Shown piece by piece: positions 49,570 through 58,980 of a DNA stretch of 64,000 nt. Origin of the DNA: Nocardioides hwasunensis. Lineage in GTDB: Bacteria; Actinomycetota; Actinomycetes; Propionibacteriales; Nocardioidaceae. The translations under genes and the position numbers were made by a program. A model generated the notes under the pieces. That model worked only from the letters and a program-made list of their open reading frames with translations. It searched no databases and was not told the origin of the DNA. Position 1 is the stretch's first letter, and every line of letters starts with the position of its first letter. The stretch spans positions 310,001 through 374,000 of the forward strand of contig NZ_JACXYY010000003.1 in NCBI RefSeq assembly GCF_014779665.1. Reading direction: 5' to 3'.

Positions 49570-51891
49570 TCAGCGCTTGCGGACCTTGATCTTCACCACG
49601 GCCTGCTTGCCGCGGACCTTCTGGCTGCCGGCGTACTTCACGACGACGCGCTTCGTGCCGGTCTTGGCGAAGCGGTCGAGGCGGACGATCGCCTTGCCCT
49701 TCTTCAGCTTGGCGGTGTACTTCTTGCCGCCGACCTTGACGATCACCTTGCCGTTGACGGCCTTGATGCCGAGGGCGCTCGCCTTGATCTTCACGCGCGC
49801 GCGGGTCTTGCCCTTGACGATGCGGCCGGGATTCACCCGGGCCTTGACCTCGGGCTTGGCCTTGCGAACGTCGACGGGGATGGAGAACGACGTGCCGGTC
49901 GAGGGACCGGTGAAGGTCAGCATCTGCTTGCCCTTGCGGACCTTGCCCGTGAGCTTGACCGAGACCGCGCTCGTGCCGGACTCGTCGTTCTGCACGGCCG
50001 AGATGGTGTTGTCGACCTTGGCCGATGCCCTCCCGGCGTCGCCCAGCTTCACGGCGAGCGTGGGGTCCTTGGCGTCTGCGGGGGTGCTCATCGCCAGCGA
50101 GGACAGGTTCAGCTTGATCTCGCCCCCGAGGCGGTAGAAGCGCGGTGCGTCAGCCGGCAGCGAGACTCCCACCTGGCGCTGGTCGCCCTTGACCTTGAGC
50201 GGCGTCGTCGCAGCGAAGGTCGCCATGTAGTCGACCATGGCCTGCAGGTCGACCTTGCCCGTGTCGCGCTTGGCGGTCCCGGCGTTGAACCCGCGGAAGT
50301 TGTCACCACCCGTGGCGAGGAACGAGTTCACGGTGACCGAGTAGGCCGTGGCGGGGTCGATGGCCTTGCCGTTGAGCCACATGCCGGTGACCCGGCTGCC
50401 CTCCGGCTTGGTCGGGTCGTAGGTGGAGAAGAAGCCCTCGGACACGCCGAGACGCAGGAACGCACGGCTCGGGACGGCGCCGCCGGCGTCGCGCTGCCAC
50501 TGCTGCTCCAGCACGGTCTTGATCTGCGCGCCGGTGAGCTTCATGTTGACGAGCGTGTTGGCGAAGGGCTGGACCACGGCCGCCTGCTTGTAGCTCAGCG
50601 TGCCGTTGGTGCCGGCCATGTCGGTGCGCAGGCCGCCCGGGTTCATGAAGGCGATCTGTGCAGCACCCGCCTCGGGCGTGCTGGTGGCCCAGCGCTGGAC
50701 CTCGGCGACCAGGTTGCCGAGCGTCGACTCGCCACCGCGGTTCTCGGTGGTGCCATCGGCCAGCTTGGCGCGGTTGAACGCACCGCCGAGCTTGCCGAGC
50801 TCACGAGCACCGAGGACGTCGGCCTTGGCGACGGCCGCGTCGACGATGGTCTTGACCTCCGCCTTCTTGTCGATCGCACTCTGGGCGGTCAGTGCCACCG
50901 AGTTGGCCGAGACGATCGCCTGCGAGGCCACCGACACGGACGGGACCGAGGTGTCGACGGTGAACTTGAGGACGTTGAAGTTCGTGCCGTACTGGCCGGA
51001 GGAGACCACCGGCACACCATCGACGGTGCAGTTGTAGGCCAGGTGGGTGTGACCGGAGATGATCGCGTTGACGTTGGTGCCGACGCCCTTGACGATCTTG
51101 CCGAAGGCGCTGTCGTCGGAGACGCCGGAGCAGTTGTTGGTGGACGAGCCCTCGTGCACCAGCATCACGACGACGTCGGCGCCGGCGGCCTTGAGCGCGG
51201 CGGCCCCCGTCTTCACCTCGTCGACGATGGAGGTCACCTTGACGTCGGCGATGCCGGACGGCGACACCAGCGACGGGAGGTCCTCGGTGACGGCGCCGAC
51301 GAAGCCGACGTCGACGCCGTCCACCGTCGTCATCCACGTGCCACCGTCGGACGTGCCCGGCGACGCGGCGACGTCGGGGAGCGCGTAGGTGTTGTCGGAC
51401 TTCTTGCGGACGTTGGCCGCGAGGTACTGCCACTCCGCGCCACCGGCAGGGTTGGTGCTGGCGTCGTAGGGCTTCATGATCCGGTTGACGAGGTCGCCGT
51501 AGCCGGCGTCGAACTCGTGGTTGCCGGCGGCCGAGACGTCGAGGCCCATCGCGTTCATGGCGTCGAGGGTCGGCTTGTCCTGCTGGATGAAGGACTCGAA
51601 GGTCGAGGCGCCGACGAGGTCACCCGCGGCGGCGAAGACGGTGCCCCCCACCGTCGGGTCGGCGCGGTACTGCTCGATGGCGCCGGCGAACTGGGCCGCT
51701 CCCGCGGGCGTCGTGCCGGTGGTGCCCTCCGACACCAGACGACCGTGGAAGTCGTTGGTGCCGAGGATCTGGATGGTGGTGGGCGCCGCGTGGGCGGGCG
51801 TGGCCGTCGCGATGACGGCGAGCGGGGCTGCGAGCAGCCCCGTCAGGGAGGTCGCGAGAGCGATTCTGCGACCGGTTCGGGTTGCTGACAC
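49570..51891 (-). CDS. Secreted bifunctional metallophosphatase/5'-nucleotidase
   Basis: A 773-aa exported enzyme hydrolysing nucleotides. The signal peptide ends near AHA|AP (about residue 35). The metallophosphatase domain has QILGTNDFHGRL, FAAAGDLVGAS, SAAGNHEFDAGYGDL and AIISGHTHLAYNC (metal ligands). The 5'-nucleotidase C-domain follows (GNLVAEVQRWA, FMNPGGLRTDM, TGGDNFRGF). The last roughly 90 residues (VNPGRIVKGKTRARVKIKAS onwards) are an Ig-like basic domain ending VVKIKVRKR; a related tail ends the adjacent nuclease. GTG at 51891 follows AAAGG. Confidence 0.92.
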   Translation of the reverse strand: MSATRTGRRIALATSLTGLLAAPLAVIATATPAHAAPTTIQILGTNDFHGRLVSEGTTGTTPAGAAQFAGAIEQYRADPTVGGTVFAAAGDLVGASTFESFIQQDKPTLDAMNAMGLDVSAAGNHEFDAGYGDLVNRIMKPYDASTNPAGGAEWQYLAANVRKKSDNTYALPDVAASPGTSDGGTWMTTVDGVDVGFVGAVTEDLPSLVSPSGIADVKVTSIVDEVKTGAAALKAAGADVVVMLVHEGSSTNNCSGVSDDSAFGKIVKGVGTNVNAIISGHTHLAYNCTVDGVPVVSSGQYGTNFNVLKFTVDTSVPSVSVASQAIVSANSVALTAQSAIDKKAEVKTIVDAAVAKADVLGARELGKLGGAFNRAKLADGTTENRGGESTLGNLVAEVQRWATSTPEAGAAQIAFMNPGGLRTDMAGTNGTLSYKQAAVVQPFANTLVNMKLTGAQIKTVLEQQWQRDAGGAVPSRAFLRLGVSEGFFSTYDPTKPEGSRVTGMWLNGKAIDPATAYSVTVNSFLATGGDNFRGFNAGTAKRDTGKVDLQAMVDYMATFAATTPLKVKGDQRQVGVSLPADAPRFYRLGGEIKLNLSSLAMSTPADAKDPTLAVKLGDAGRASAKVDNTISAVQNDESGTSAVSVKLTGKVRKGKQMLTFTGPSTGTSFSIPVDVRKAKPEVKARVNPGRIVKGKTRARVKIKASALGIKAVNGKVIVKVGGKKYTAKLKKGKAIVRLDRFAKTGTKRVVVKYAGSQKVRGKQAVVKIKVRKR

Positions 51892-51904
51892 GAGGTGGCC
51901 TTTC

Positions 51905-51933
51905 GGTTGAGTACGTGAAGGTTGAGTACGTGA
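51905..51933. repeat. 14-bp tandem direct repeat before the 5'-nucleotidase
   Basis: GGTTGAGTACGTGA occurs twice, at 51905-51918 and 51920-51933, a 15-bp period. The first copy is 14 bp upstream of the 5'-nucleotidase start. It could be a regulatory direct repeat; its period differs from the 11-bp units of actinobacterial PHO boxes. Confidence 0.6.
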
Positions 51934-52011
51934 GAGTCGGGTCACCCTAACCCGCGGGTTCTGCGGGTCGTGCGCTTCGCAGAGACCTGCGAGCGGGCCG
52001 GATGAGGGGGT

Positions 52012-52049
52012 GCGAGCCCGGCCACCGGTCCTTCGGCGACCGGGCTCGC
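52012..52049 (-). terminator. Hairpin terminator of the ExeM-like nuclease gene
   Basis: GCGAGCCCGG (52012-52021) pairs perfectly with CCGGGCTCGC (52040-52049); an inner alternative stem involves CCGGTC. It starts 13 bp downstream of the nuclease stop, on its strand. Confidence 0.65.
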
Positions 52050-52062
52050 GACGCTCCGGGCG

Positions 52063-55000
52063 TCAGCGACGCTTGACCCTGATGGTCATGCGCGTGGCCG
52101 TCGACTTGGTGTGCGAGTCGCCGAGATAGACGACCCTGATGCGGTACTTGCCCGGGCGGTCGAAGCGGTCGAGCCGGATGGTGGCCGACCCGTCGCCGAG
52201 CTTGGCCCGATAGGTCTTCCGGCCGATCCTCACCTCGACCCCGCCGGTCGGCCGAACACCGTCAGCCTCGACGGAGACCTTGACCCGGGCCCGGGTGCGG
52301 CCAGCCCACACCTGTGCTGGACGCACCTTGGCGGACAGGTCGGCGTGCGTCTTGCGGACGCGAACCGACACCGTGCCGACGGACGCTCGATGCCGGGTGT
52401 CGCCGGTGTAGGTCAGCGCCAGCGTGTGGTTGCCCACGGGGAGCGCCCCCGCGGGCACGGCGATCCGGCCGGTTCCCGAGACGAGGGTGGTGCTCCCCAG
52501 GACCTTCGATCCTCGGGTCAGGGCCACCACTCCGGTCGCGTCGGAAGGCGACACTCGCACCTCGACCGATCCGGCGCTGCCGAAGCGGATCTTCTCAGCC
52601 GAGCCGCCGACCGTGGAGTCGACCGTCGAACCCGGCGGGTCGACCGGCGGGTCGACGGGCGGGTCGACGGGGGCGAGCTGAGTGTTGATGCCGATGATCT
52701 CCGGGTTGTGATCGGAGGAGCGGAACGGACCATCGGTGTAGAGGTTCGTCACGTTCGAGTTGAACCGGCCGTATTCGTAGAAGACCGGCTCCCCGGCGTT
52801 GATGTCCCAGATGTCCACCTTGTCGACCGTGGCGTACGCCGCTGCGTTCGCGAGCACGTGGTCGAGCGAGCCGACCATGCCGTCGAACGAGTAGGTCTCC
52901 TCCTCGGGGTCGCTGGTCGACTCCAGGTTGGTGTACCCAGCTGCGTTGAGGACCTGGATCGGGTCCTCCTTGGTGTACGAGTTGAAGTCACCGGTGAGGA
53001 AGACCCGGGTGGTGTTGCGGTCGGTCTTGAACTGCTCGGCGAAGGCGACCAGCGCGTTGGCCTGGGCGATCCGGTCCGGGTTGGCGTTGCCCTGACCCGT
53101 GCCGTCGTTCACGCCGGAACCTTTGGACTTGAAGTGGTTCACGATCACCGCGAACGCGCTCGCGTCGGGGGTGCCGACCTGCTTGAAGGCCTGTGCCAGC
53201 GGCTCGCGCGCGTTGCCGAAAGCCGCGTTGCCGACCAGGATCTTCGAGGTGCCGACCAGCTCGACCTTCGCCGGCTTGTAGATGAACCCGGTGCGGATCA
53301 CGTCCTCGGCCGCCAGCGGCGGGAGGTCGCCCCCCGTCGGGGACGGCGCGAAGGCCCACGTGCCGGCGTTGCCGACGTTGAGCGAGTCGACCAGCTGGGT
53401 GATGGCGAAGTCGCGGTCCTTGCCGAACTTGGCCGAGTTCTCCAGCTCCTCGAGCGACACGATGTCGGCACCGGACGTGGTGATGGCGGCGACGATCTTG
53501 TCCCGCTGACGCTTCAGGTTCGCGTCGTTGGCAGCACCTCGCGGACCGTTGCCACTGCTGGTGGCAGGGGTGCCGCACTGGTTGGTCGTGATCCGGTTGC
53601 CGGCACGGTCGGTGTACCAGGTGCAGGAACCGCCACCCGCGACGTACTCCTCACCAGTGGTCGGGAAGAAGTTGAGCACGTTGAACGTCGCCAGCTTGAT
53701 GTCACCACCGACGTCCTGGGGAGCAAGATTCGCTCCGCGGGTCTGGGAGATCTGCGGCTGGGCCTGTGAGGGAGCTCCGATCACGCGGGTGGTCGGGAGC
53801 AGGCGCCACGTGCTGAAGCCCTCGGTGAAGACCACGGGCTCCGGGAAGGTGACCGCGGCACCGATGCGCACGGTGTGGTTCGCGGTCAGCCACGGGTAGG
53901 CCTGTCCGGTGTTCGCGGCGGTGGCGTAGTTGAGGCTGGAGCCGTCGTCGAGGACGATCCGACGTGCGTTGTTGTAGGCCGTGCGCTCGCTGATCCTCAC
54001 GGCCTCGGTCTGAGCGTCGTACAGCTCGGTCGGCGCGACCAGGGGCCTGCTGCTCTCGGCAGCCAGGCCGATCTCGCCGAACATGCCCGACGAGGGGTTG
54101 TTGCCTGGCCAGAAGGGGCTGCCGTCGTAGCTGTCGGTCACGGTGAAGGGAGCGGTCGGCTTGACCAGCTCCCCCTCCATCGCCTCGCGCTCCGCGGTCA
54201 GGTCCTCCAGCGACTTGCACGAGCTGCCGGGCAGTGCGCACGTGGTGCCGGGGATCGTGGTCTTGGCGATGACGGTGCCGAGGGCAGCGACGCCGGTCAC
54301 ACCGGCGTCCGACGCCGCGATCTGGGTGGCGCCACCGAACTCCGTGGCCTGACCGACCACCTGCACCGAATCACCGATCGCGGGGTACGTCGTGAAGCCG
54401 GTGGTGCCGCCGTAGACGAAGATCGCGTCCGAGGCGTTCGCAGTGTCCGGACCGGGGGTCTGCATGTAGAAGCCGTTCAGGCCACCGGTCGGGTAGGCCG
54501 CGGTCACGACACCCTGGGTCTTGACCTGCTGGCCGGCGAACGGAGTCGTCGCGCCGGTGCCTTGGATCTCGGCGATCGAGATCAGCTGGGCGGCCGCGGT
54601 GATGGTGAAGGTGAAGGTGACATCCTCCGACGCAGCGGGCGAGGCCGAGTCGGTGACCGTCGCAGTGACGCTGTAGGTGCCCGCCGTGGTCGGGGTACCG
54701 GAGACGGCGCCGTTCGCCGCGACGGTGACGCCCGGGGGCAGACCGGTCGCCGTCCAGGCATACGGCGTCGTACCGCCGGTGGCGGTCAGCGTGAAGCCGG
54801 CGACCGGCGCGTCGACCTGACCGGCCTTGTCGCCGGACGCATCTGCGGTCAGTGGTCCAGCGGTCGTGGTCGTCTGAGGGCTTGGAGCCGTCGCGGCCGC
54901 GAAGTCGCCCGCATTCGAGTCGGTGTCCTGGACCACCCCGGCGCTCGCCTTGCGGGAGATCGACGTGGCGTTGGCGGTCGCAGGTGCGACGTTGCGCGTT

Positions 55001-55557
55001 GCCGGCGCGACAGGAGTGCCTTCGTAGCTGGTGGTGGAAGTTCCCCAGCCAACGAAGTCGACCACGTTGGCGTGGGAGATCGTGCCGGTGCCGGGATCCA
55101 GCGGAGCCGTTCCGTTGACGAGGTAGATCTGCCCGCCCGTGCCGGCCAGATTGAGGTCGGTTCCCGTTGTCTGAGCATCAGGCGTCACCGGCAAGGGCTT
55201 GTCGGTGACTGACGTACCGGCGGCGGCCTGCACGAGGAAGTAGCCACCCGGCTGGATCGTCTTGTTCGGCAGGGCGAAGACGTTCGACGTTCCGGGCGCA
55301 CCAGTCCCCCCCGCCGAGCGGTACTGAAGGCTCAGTCCGGCGACCGACAGCGGAGTCGAGCTCGGGTTGTGGAGCTCGATGAAGTCGTTGGTGTAGACCG
55401 CGCCGCTATTGCCGCCTCCCCCGTAGACCTCGTTGATGACCAGTCCGGTGCCGGCTGGATTGGCCTGTGCTGCAAAGGGGGTGAGTCCAGCTGTGAGAAG
55501 AGCCAGACCCGCTCCGGCCGCGATACGACGCGACGACAAGAGCGCAAGTGAGCGCAT
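52063..55557 (-). CDS. Secreted ExeM/NucH-type extracellular nuclease with lamin-tail domain
   Basis: A 1164-aa exported nuclease. Signal peptide residues 1-32 (GLTPFAAQAN). Then a lamin-tail domain (VINEVYGGGGNSGAVYTNDF, 40-170), an Ig-like putative-adhesion repeat (about 235-320), an OB-fold-like region (QGVVTAAYPTGGLNGFYMQT), and an endonuclease/exonuclease/phosphatase domain (about 620-955: LATFNVLNFFP, IVSLEELENSA, VNHFKSKGSG, FLTGDFNSY, SLDHVLANA, FRSSDHNPEI). A VDPP triple linker near 966 leads to two Ig-like domains; the last ends MTIRVKRR and resembles the 5'-nucleotidase tail. Upstream GGAG precedes the ATG. Degrades extracellular DNA. Confidence 0.93.
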   Translation of the reverse strand: MRSLALLSSRRIAAGAGLALLTAGLTPFAAQANPAGTGLVINEVYGGGGNSGAVYTNDFIELHNPSSTPLSVAGLSLQYRSAGGTGAPGTSNVFALPNKTIQPGGYFLVQAAAGTSVTDKPLPVTPDAQTTGTDLNLAGTGGQIYLVNGTAPLDPGTGTISHANVVDFVGWGTSTTSYEGTPVAPATRNVAPATANATSISRKASAGVVQDTDSNAGDFAAATAPSPQTTTTAGPLTADASGDKAGQVDAPVAGFTLTATGGTTPYAWTATGLPPGVTVAANGAVSGTPTTAGTYSVTATVTDSASPAASEDVTFTFTITAAAQLISIAEIQGTGATTPFAGQQVKTQGVVTAAYPTGGLNGFYMQTPGPDTANASDAIFVYGGTTGFTTYPAIGDSVQVVGQATEFGGATQIAASDAGVTGVAALGTVIAKTTIPGTTCALPGSSCKSLEDLTAEREAMEGELVKPTAPFTVTDSYDGSPFWPGNNPSSGMFGEIGLAAESSRPLVAPTELYDAQTEAVRISERTAYNNARRIVLDDGSSLNYATAANTGQAYPWLTANHTVRIGAAVTFPEPVVFTEGFSTWRLLPTTRVIGAPSQAQPQISQTRGANLAPQDVGGDIKLATFNVLNFFPTTGEEYVAGGGSCTWYTDRAGNRITTNQCGTPATSSGNGPRGAANDANLKRQRDKIVAAITTSGADIVSLEELENSAKFGKDRDFAITQLVDSLNVGNAGTWAFAPSPTGGDLPPLAAEDVIRTGFIYKPAKVELVGTSKILVGNAAFGNAREPLAQAFKQVGTPDASAFAVIVNHFKSKGSGVNDGTGQGNANPDRIAQANALVAFAEQFKTDRNTTRVFLTGDFNSYTKEDPIQVLNAAGYTNLESTSDPEEETYSFDGMVGSLDHVLANAAAYATVDKVDIWDINAGEPVFYEYGRFNSNVTNLYTDGPFRSSDHNPEIIGINTQLAPVDPPVDPPVDPPGSTVDSTVGGSAEKIRFGSAGSVEVRVSPSDATGVVALTRGSKVLGSTTLVSGTGRIAVPAGALPVGNHTLALTYTGDTRHRASVGTVSVRVRKTHADLSAKVRPAQVWAGRTRARVKVSVEADGVRPTGGVEVRIGRKTYRAKLGDGSATIRLDRFDRPGKYRIRVVYLGDSHTKSTATRMTIRVKRR

Positions 55558-55577
55558 ATTTACTCCGGGATTCGGGG

Positions 55578-55596
55578 GGTGCAGGTGATGTGCACC
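55578..55596. promoter_or_regulatory. Dyad upstream of the nuclease
   Basis: GGTGCA (55578-55583) and TGCACC (55591-55596) are a perfect inverted repeat with a 7-bp spacer, centred about 30 bp upstream of the nuclease ATG. Candidate operator. The remaining gap to pgsA (55597-55701) shows no gene. Confidence 0.35.
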
Positions 55597-55701
55597 GCAT
55601 CTTGACCCACGTCGCCGACATTTGGGGATCCACCCGGCCCAGTTGTTCTGAGACTGTTGCCAAAAGTTCGGGTGCCATTTCGTCGCGATGTGACGCAGGC
55701 C

Positions 55702-56325
55702 TCAGACCTTTTCTGAGCGTCGCTGCCTGGCGACGTCCCGGAAGAACTCGTAGCCCGACCAGAGGGTCATCGCGACGGCCGCGGCGAGCATCGCCTGGGC
55801 CAGGTAGAACAGCACCTCGCCGGTGGGGCCGGGCCAGAAGTCGAAGGCTCCACCGTGGGCATCGCCGTGCGGCAGCGGCCAGATCAGGCCCGCGAGCGCG
55901 AAAGCCTGCAGGACAGTCTTGATCTTGCCGCTCTGCGCCGCAGCGATGACGACGTCCTTCAGGATCGAGAGTCGCAGGAGGGTCACGCTCCACTCGCGCA
56001 GCAGCACGAGGATCGTCACCCACCACCAGACGTCGCCCACGATCGAGAGGCCGATGAAGGCCATTCCGGTGATCGCCTTGTCGGCGATCGGGTCGGCGAT
56101 CTTGCCGAAGTCCGTGATCAGGTCGTGCTTGCGGGCCAGGTCGCCGTCGATCTTGTCGGTGATCATGGCGACCGCGAACAGGCCGAAGGCGATCCATCTC
56201 CACAGCGGGTCGTTGCCGTCGTCGACGAGCAGGGCCCAGCCGAAGAACGGCACCATCACGATGCGCAGCGTGGTGAGCACGTTGGCGATGTTGAAGTTCG
56301 ACACCTGCCGCTGCTCGGTGGTCAT
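55702..56325 (-). CDS. pgsA: CDP-diacylglycerol-glycerol-3-phosphate 3-phosphatidyltransferase
   Basis: A 207-aa membrane enzyme making phosphatidylglycerophosphate. The CDP-alcohol phosphotransferase motif D-x2-DG-x2-AR-x8-G-x3-D-x3-D is complete in [18 protein letters not shown] followed by KIADPIAD. Several TM helices surround it ([37 protein letters not shown]). ATG at 56325 overlaps the rimO stop (ATGA). In other Actinobacteria cinA follows directly; here 8 kb intervenes. Confidence 0.94.
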   Translation of the reverse strand: MTTEQRQVSNFNIANVLTTLRIVMVPFFGWALLVDDGNDPLWRWIAFGLFAVAMITDKIDGDLARKHDLITDFGKIADPIADKAITGMAFIGLSIVGDVWWWVTILVLLREWSVTLLRLSILKDVVIAAAQSGKIKTVLQAFALAGLIWPLPHGDAHGGAFDFWPGPTGEVLFYLAQAMLAAAVAMTLWSGYEFFRDVARQRRSEKV

Positions 56326-57839
56326 GCGCCGGCTCCACTCGCTCGTGCGACCAGGTCCACCCCGTCGGTCGCGGTGACGGTCGCCGTCACCAGGTCGCCG
56401 ACCTGCGCGTCCGCTGCGCCGACGAGGGTCGTCGTACCGTCCACCTCCGGGCCCTGGTGGGCGGCGCGACCGTCGACGACGAGCCCGTAGTCAGCCTCCT
56501 CCAGGGTCTCGACCAGCACCACGACCTCCTCGCCGATGCGCTCCTCGGCCCGCTGGGCGTTGAGCTCCTCGACGAGGGCGGTGACGTGCTCGGTGCGGGC
56601 GCGGATCTCGTCGTCGTCGAGCTTGAGGTCGTCGGCGAAGCCCGCCGCCTCGGTGCCGTCCTCGTCGGAGTAGCCGAAGACGCCGGTGACGTCCATCCGG
56701 GCGGCCTCGAGGAAGTCGCACAGGGTCTGCAGCTCCTCATCGGTCTCCCCGGGGAACCCGACGATCACGTTGGACCGTACGCCAGCCAGTGGGGCCAGCG
56801 AACGCACCTGCTCGAGCAGGCCGAGGAAGCTCTCGGGATCGCCGAAGCGACGCATCCGACGCAGCACCGAGGCGCTCGCGTGCTGGAAGGAGAGGTCGAA
56901 GTAGGGCACCACGCCGGGGGTCGAGGCGATCGCCTCGATGAGTCCGGGGCGCGTCTCGGCGGGCTGGAGGTAGGACACCCGCACCCGCTCGATGCCGTCG
57001 ATGCCGGAGAGCTCGGGCAGGAGCGTCTCGAGCAGTCGCAGGTCGCCCAGGTCCTTGCCGTAGGACGTCGAGTTCTCGCTGACGAGGAAGAGCTCCTTGA
57101 CGCCCTGCTCGGCGAGCCAGCGTGCCTCGCCGACGACGTCGCTCGGGCGGCGGCTGACGAAGGAGCCGCGGAAGCTCGGGATCGCGCAGAAGGAGCAGCG
57201 CCGGTCGCAGCCGCTGGCGAGCTTGAGCGGCGCCATCGGGCCGGCGTCGAGCCGACGTCGTACGGCGCGGGGGCCCGTCGCGGGGGCACCTGCGCCGATC
57301 TCCGCGGTGTCTGCCTGCACCTCGTGCCCGGGCACCGAGATCGTGGACGCGTCGCGGTCGACCGGGGAGATCGGGAGCAGCCGGCGGCGGTCGGAGGGCG
57401 TGTGCGGGTGGTGCACCTCGCCGGACACGATGGCGCGGAGCTTGGCCGCGATGTCGGGATAGTCGTCGAAGCCGAGGACTGCGTCGGCCTCGGGCAGCGA
57501 CTCGGCGAGGTCCTTGCCGTACCTCTCGGCCAGGCAGCCGACGGCCACCACGGCCTGCGCCTTCCCACCGTGGCCGGCCGACGCCTTGAGGTCGGCAGCC
57601 TCGAGCAGGGTGTCGACCGAGTCCTTCTTGGCGGCCTCGACGAAGCCGCAGGTGTTCACCACGACGGTGTCCGCGTCCTCGGCATCGTCGACGAGCACGA
57701 ACCCACCGGCCTCCAGACGTCCGGCCAGCTCCTCGGAGTCGACCTCGTTGCGCGCACAGCCGAGGGTCACGACAGCGACCTGCAGGGGCGCGGCAGGCTG
57801 GGGTGAGGCGGGCAGGGACTCGTGCTCAGTGGTGGTCAT
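56322..57839 (-). CDS. rimO: Ribosomal protein S12 methylthiotransferase RimO
   Basis: A 505-aa radical-SAM enzyme modifying Asp of S12. The N-terminal UPF0004 domain has [40 protein letters not shown] and [15 protein letters not shown] (three cluster Cys). The radical SAM motif is [20 protein letters not shown], and the C-terminal TRAM domain follows. Between them, a roughly 60-residue insert ([19 protein letters not shown], up to LDAGPMAPL) is typical of Actinobacteria. ATG at 57839. Confidence 0.95.
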   Translation of the reverse strand: MTTTEHESLPASPQPAAPLQVAVVTLGCARNEVDSEELAGRLEAGGFVLVDDAEDADTVVVNTCGFVEAAKKDSVDTLLEAADLKASAGHGGKAQAVVAVGCLAERYGKDLAESLPEADAVLGFDDYPDIAAKLRAIVSGEVHHPHTPSDRRRLLPISPVDRDASTISVPGHEVQADTAEIGAGAPATGPRAVRRRLDAGPMAPLKLASGCDRRCSFCAIPSFRGSFVSRRPSDVVGEARWLAEQGVKELFLVSENSTSYGKDLGDLRLLETLLPELSGIDGIERVRVSYLQPAETRPGLIEAIASTPGVVPYFDLSFQHASASVLRRMRRFGDPESFLGLLEQVRSLAPLAGVRSNVIVGFPGETDEELQTLCDFLEAARMDVTGVFGYSDEDGTEAAGFADDLKLDDDEIRARTEHVTALVEELNAQRAEERIGEEVVVLVETLEEADYGLVVDGRAAHQGPEVDGTTTLVGAADAQVGDLVTATVTATDGVDLVARASGAGA

Positions 57840-57923
57840 CGCACCCGTGAGTATGCCGGTTCGGGCGTCCCTCACCCCATTCCGCTCCCCCTCGGCCCGT
57901 CCACGCGCGCTAGCGTCGCGCGA

Positions 57924-58724
57924 GTGCTGCACACCCACGAGATCTCCGTCACCGACGACGTCGTGCGCAAGACGTACGTCTCGTGGGCCCAGGATGAGCC
58001 CGGTCGCGAGTGGCAGGCGCTCGTGCACCTCGACCGACATGCGCCGGGACTGGCACCGAGGCCGATCGCACGTCTCGAGGTCGACGATCGCCCGGTGATC
58101 GACATGGCCCTGGTCGCTGGGCTGCCCCTCACAGAGGCGCTGTCGCGGGAGCAGACCTCGGCGCTCGCCGGTGCGTTCCTCCGGCTCTTCGCCGTCCCCG
58201 TCCCCGCCGACCTGCGCCTGCGCGCCCATGACCCGACGAGCTTCCGGGAGCGCTTCCGGTGGTGGCTGGAGGCAGACCACGACTGGGACGCCTGCCAGGA
58301 CCCTGACGGCGTGCGCCACGCGGTCGACGCCGCCCGGAGATGGCTGGTGCGGCACCCGCCGACGCCGGACTGGATCGACGACCCCGTGATCGCGCTCGGG
58401 GACGGCAACCTCGACAACGTGCTGTGGGACGGCCGCGCCTGCCGGCTCGTCGACTGGGAGGAGTACGGCGTCTCGGACCTGTCCTACGAGGTCGCCGACG
58501 TCCTCGAGCACGCCTCGTCGCGCCTGGAGCGCAGGTTGGACTCATCCGCCCTGCTGGCAGAGCTCGCGCTCACGGCCGACCAGCGGGAGCGGGTCGAGCA
58601 CCACCGGCGGACGTTCGCGTGCTTCTGGCTCGCGATGCTGCTGCCCGGCAGACCCGGGTGGCACCGGAACCCTCCGGGGTCGACGGAGGACCAGGCGAGC
58701 CGGGTGCTGGAGCTGGTCGGCTGA
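57924..58724 (+). CDS. Phosphotransferase family protein (APH-like kinase)
   Basis: A 266-aa kinase-fold protein. The N-terminal lobe is [20 protein letters not shown]; the catalytic loop is [16 protein letters not shown] (HxDxxxxN-like, with Gly-Asp in place of His-Gly-Asp) and the metal motif [20 protein letters not shown]. Members phosphorylate aminoglycosides, choline, homoserine or other small molecules; the substrate is unknown. GTG at 57924. It converges on the RodZ-like gene, with the palindrome array in the 256-bp gap. Confidence 0.85.
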   Translation: MLHTHEISVTDDVVRKTYVSWAQDEPGREWQALVHLDRHAPGLAPRPIARLEVDDRPVIDMALVAGLPLTEALSREQTSALAGAFLRLFAVPVPADLRLRAHDPTSFRERFRWWLEADHDWDACQDPDGVRHAVDAARRWLVRHPPTPDWIDDPVIALGDGNLDNVLWDGRACRLVDWEEYGVSDLSYEVADVLEHASSRLERRLDSSALLAELALTADQRERVEHHRRTFACFWLAMLLPGRPGWHRNPPGSTEDQASRVLELVG

Positions 58725-58732
58725 GGCGGACG

Positions 58733-58971
58733 CATCGCGGCCGCCACACGTGTCCGCGATGTTGCCCCTCGGACCGGCGTCGCGTGGCCACGCGACGGAC
58801 ACGTGTCCGCGAAGTCGCCCCGACAGGACGTGCGCGCGCATCCGACGGACACATGTCCGAGAACTTGCCCCTCGACGCCACGACGGAAGGCAACTTCTCG
58901 GACACGTGTCCGCGACATGGCCCTCCGGAGGGATCTACAAGGGCGACATCGCGGACACCTGTGGTCCGCGA
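58733..58971. repeat. Array of five palindromes at about 53-bp spacing
   Basis: The gap between two convergent genes holds five copies of a dyad around CGGACACGTGTCCG: 58746-58756 (half), 58796-58809 (perfect), 58846-58859 (CACATG variant), 58899-58912 (perfect) and 58949-58971 (TCGCGGAC-acctgtg-GTCCGCGA). The GTGTCC half-sites begin at 58750, 58803, 58853 (ATGTCC) and 58906, with the fifth centre near 58960: steps of 53, 50, 53 and about 54 bp. Most copies are flanked by a shared extension, GCGAtgTTGCCCCTC or its reverse. Spacers between are otherwise different. Confidence 0.85.
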
Positions 58972-58980
58972 GACAGCGGC

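Noticed and set aside
58796..58912. parS (ParB) sites
   Set aside because: The CACGTG core is shared, but flanks (CGGA...TCCG) do not match TGTTTCACGTGAAACA, and no parAB is present.
58733..58971. CRISPR array
   Set aside because: Only five copies, imperfect and partly inverted, with spacers that also share sequence; no cas genes nearby.
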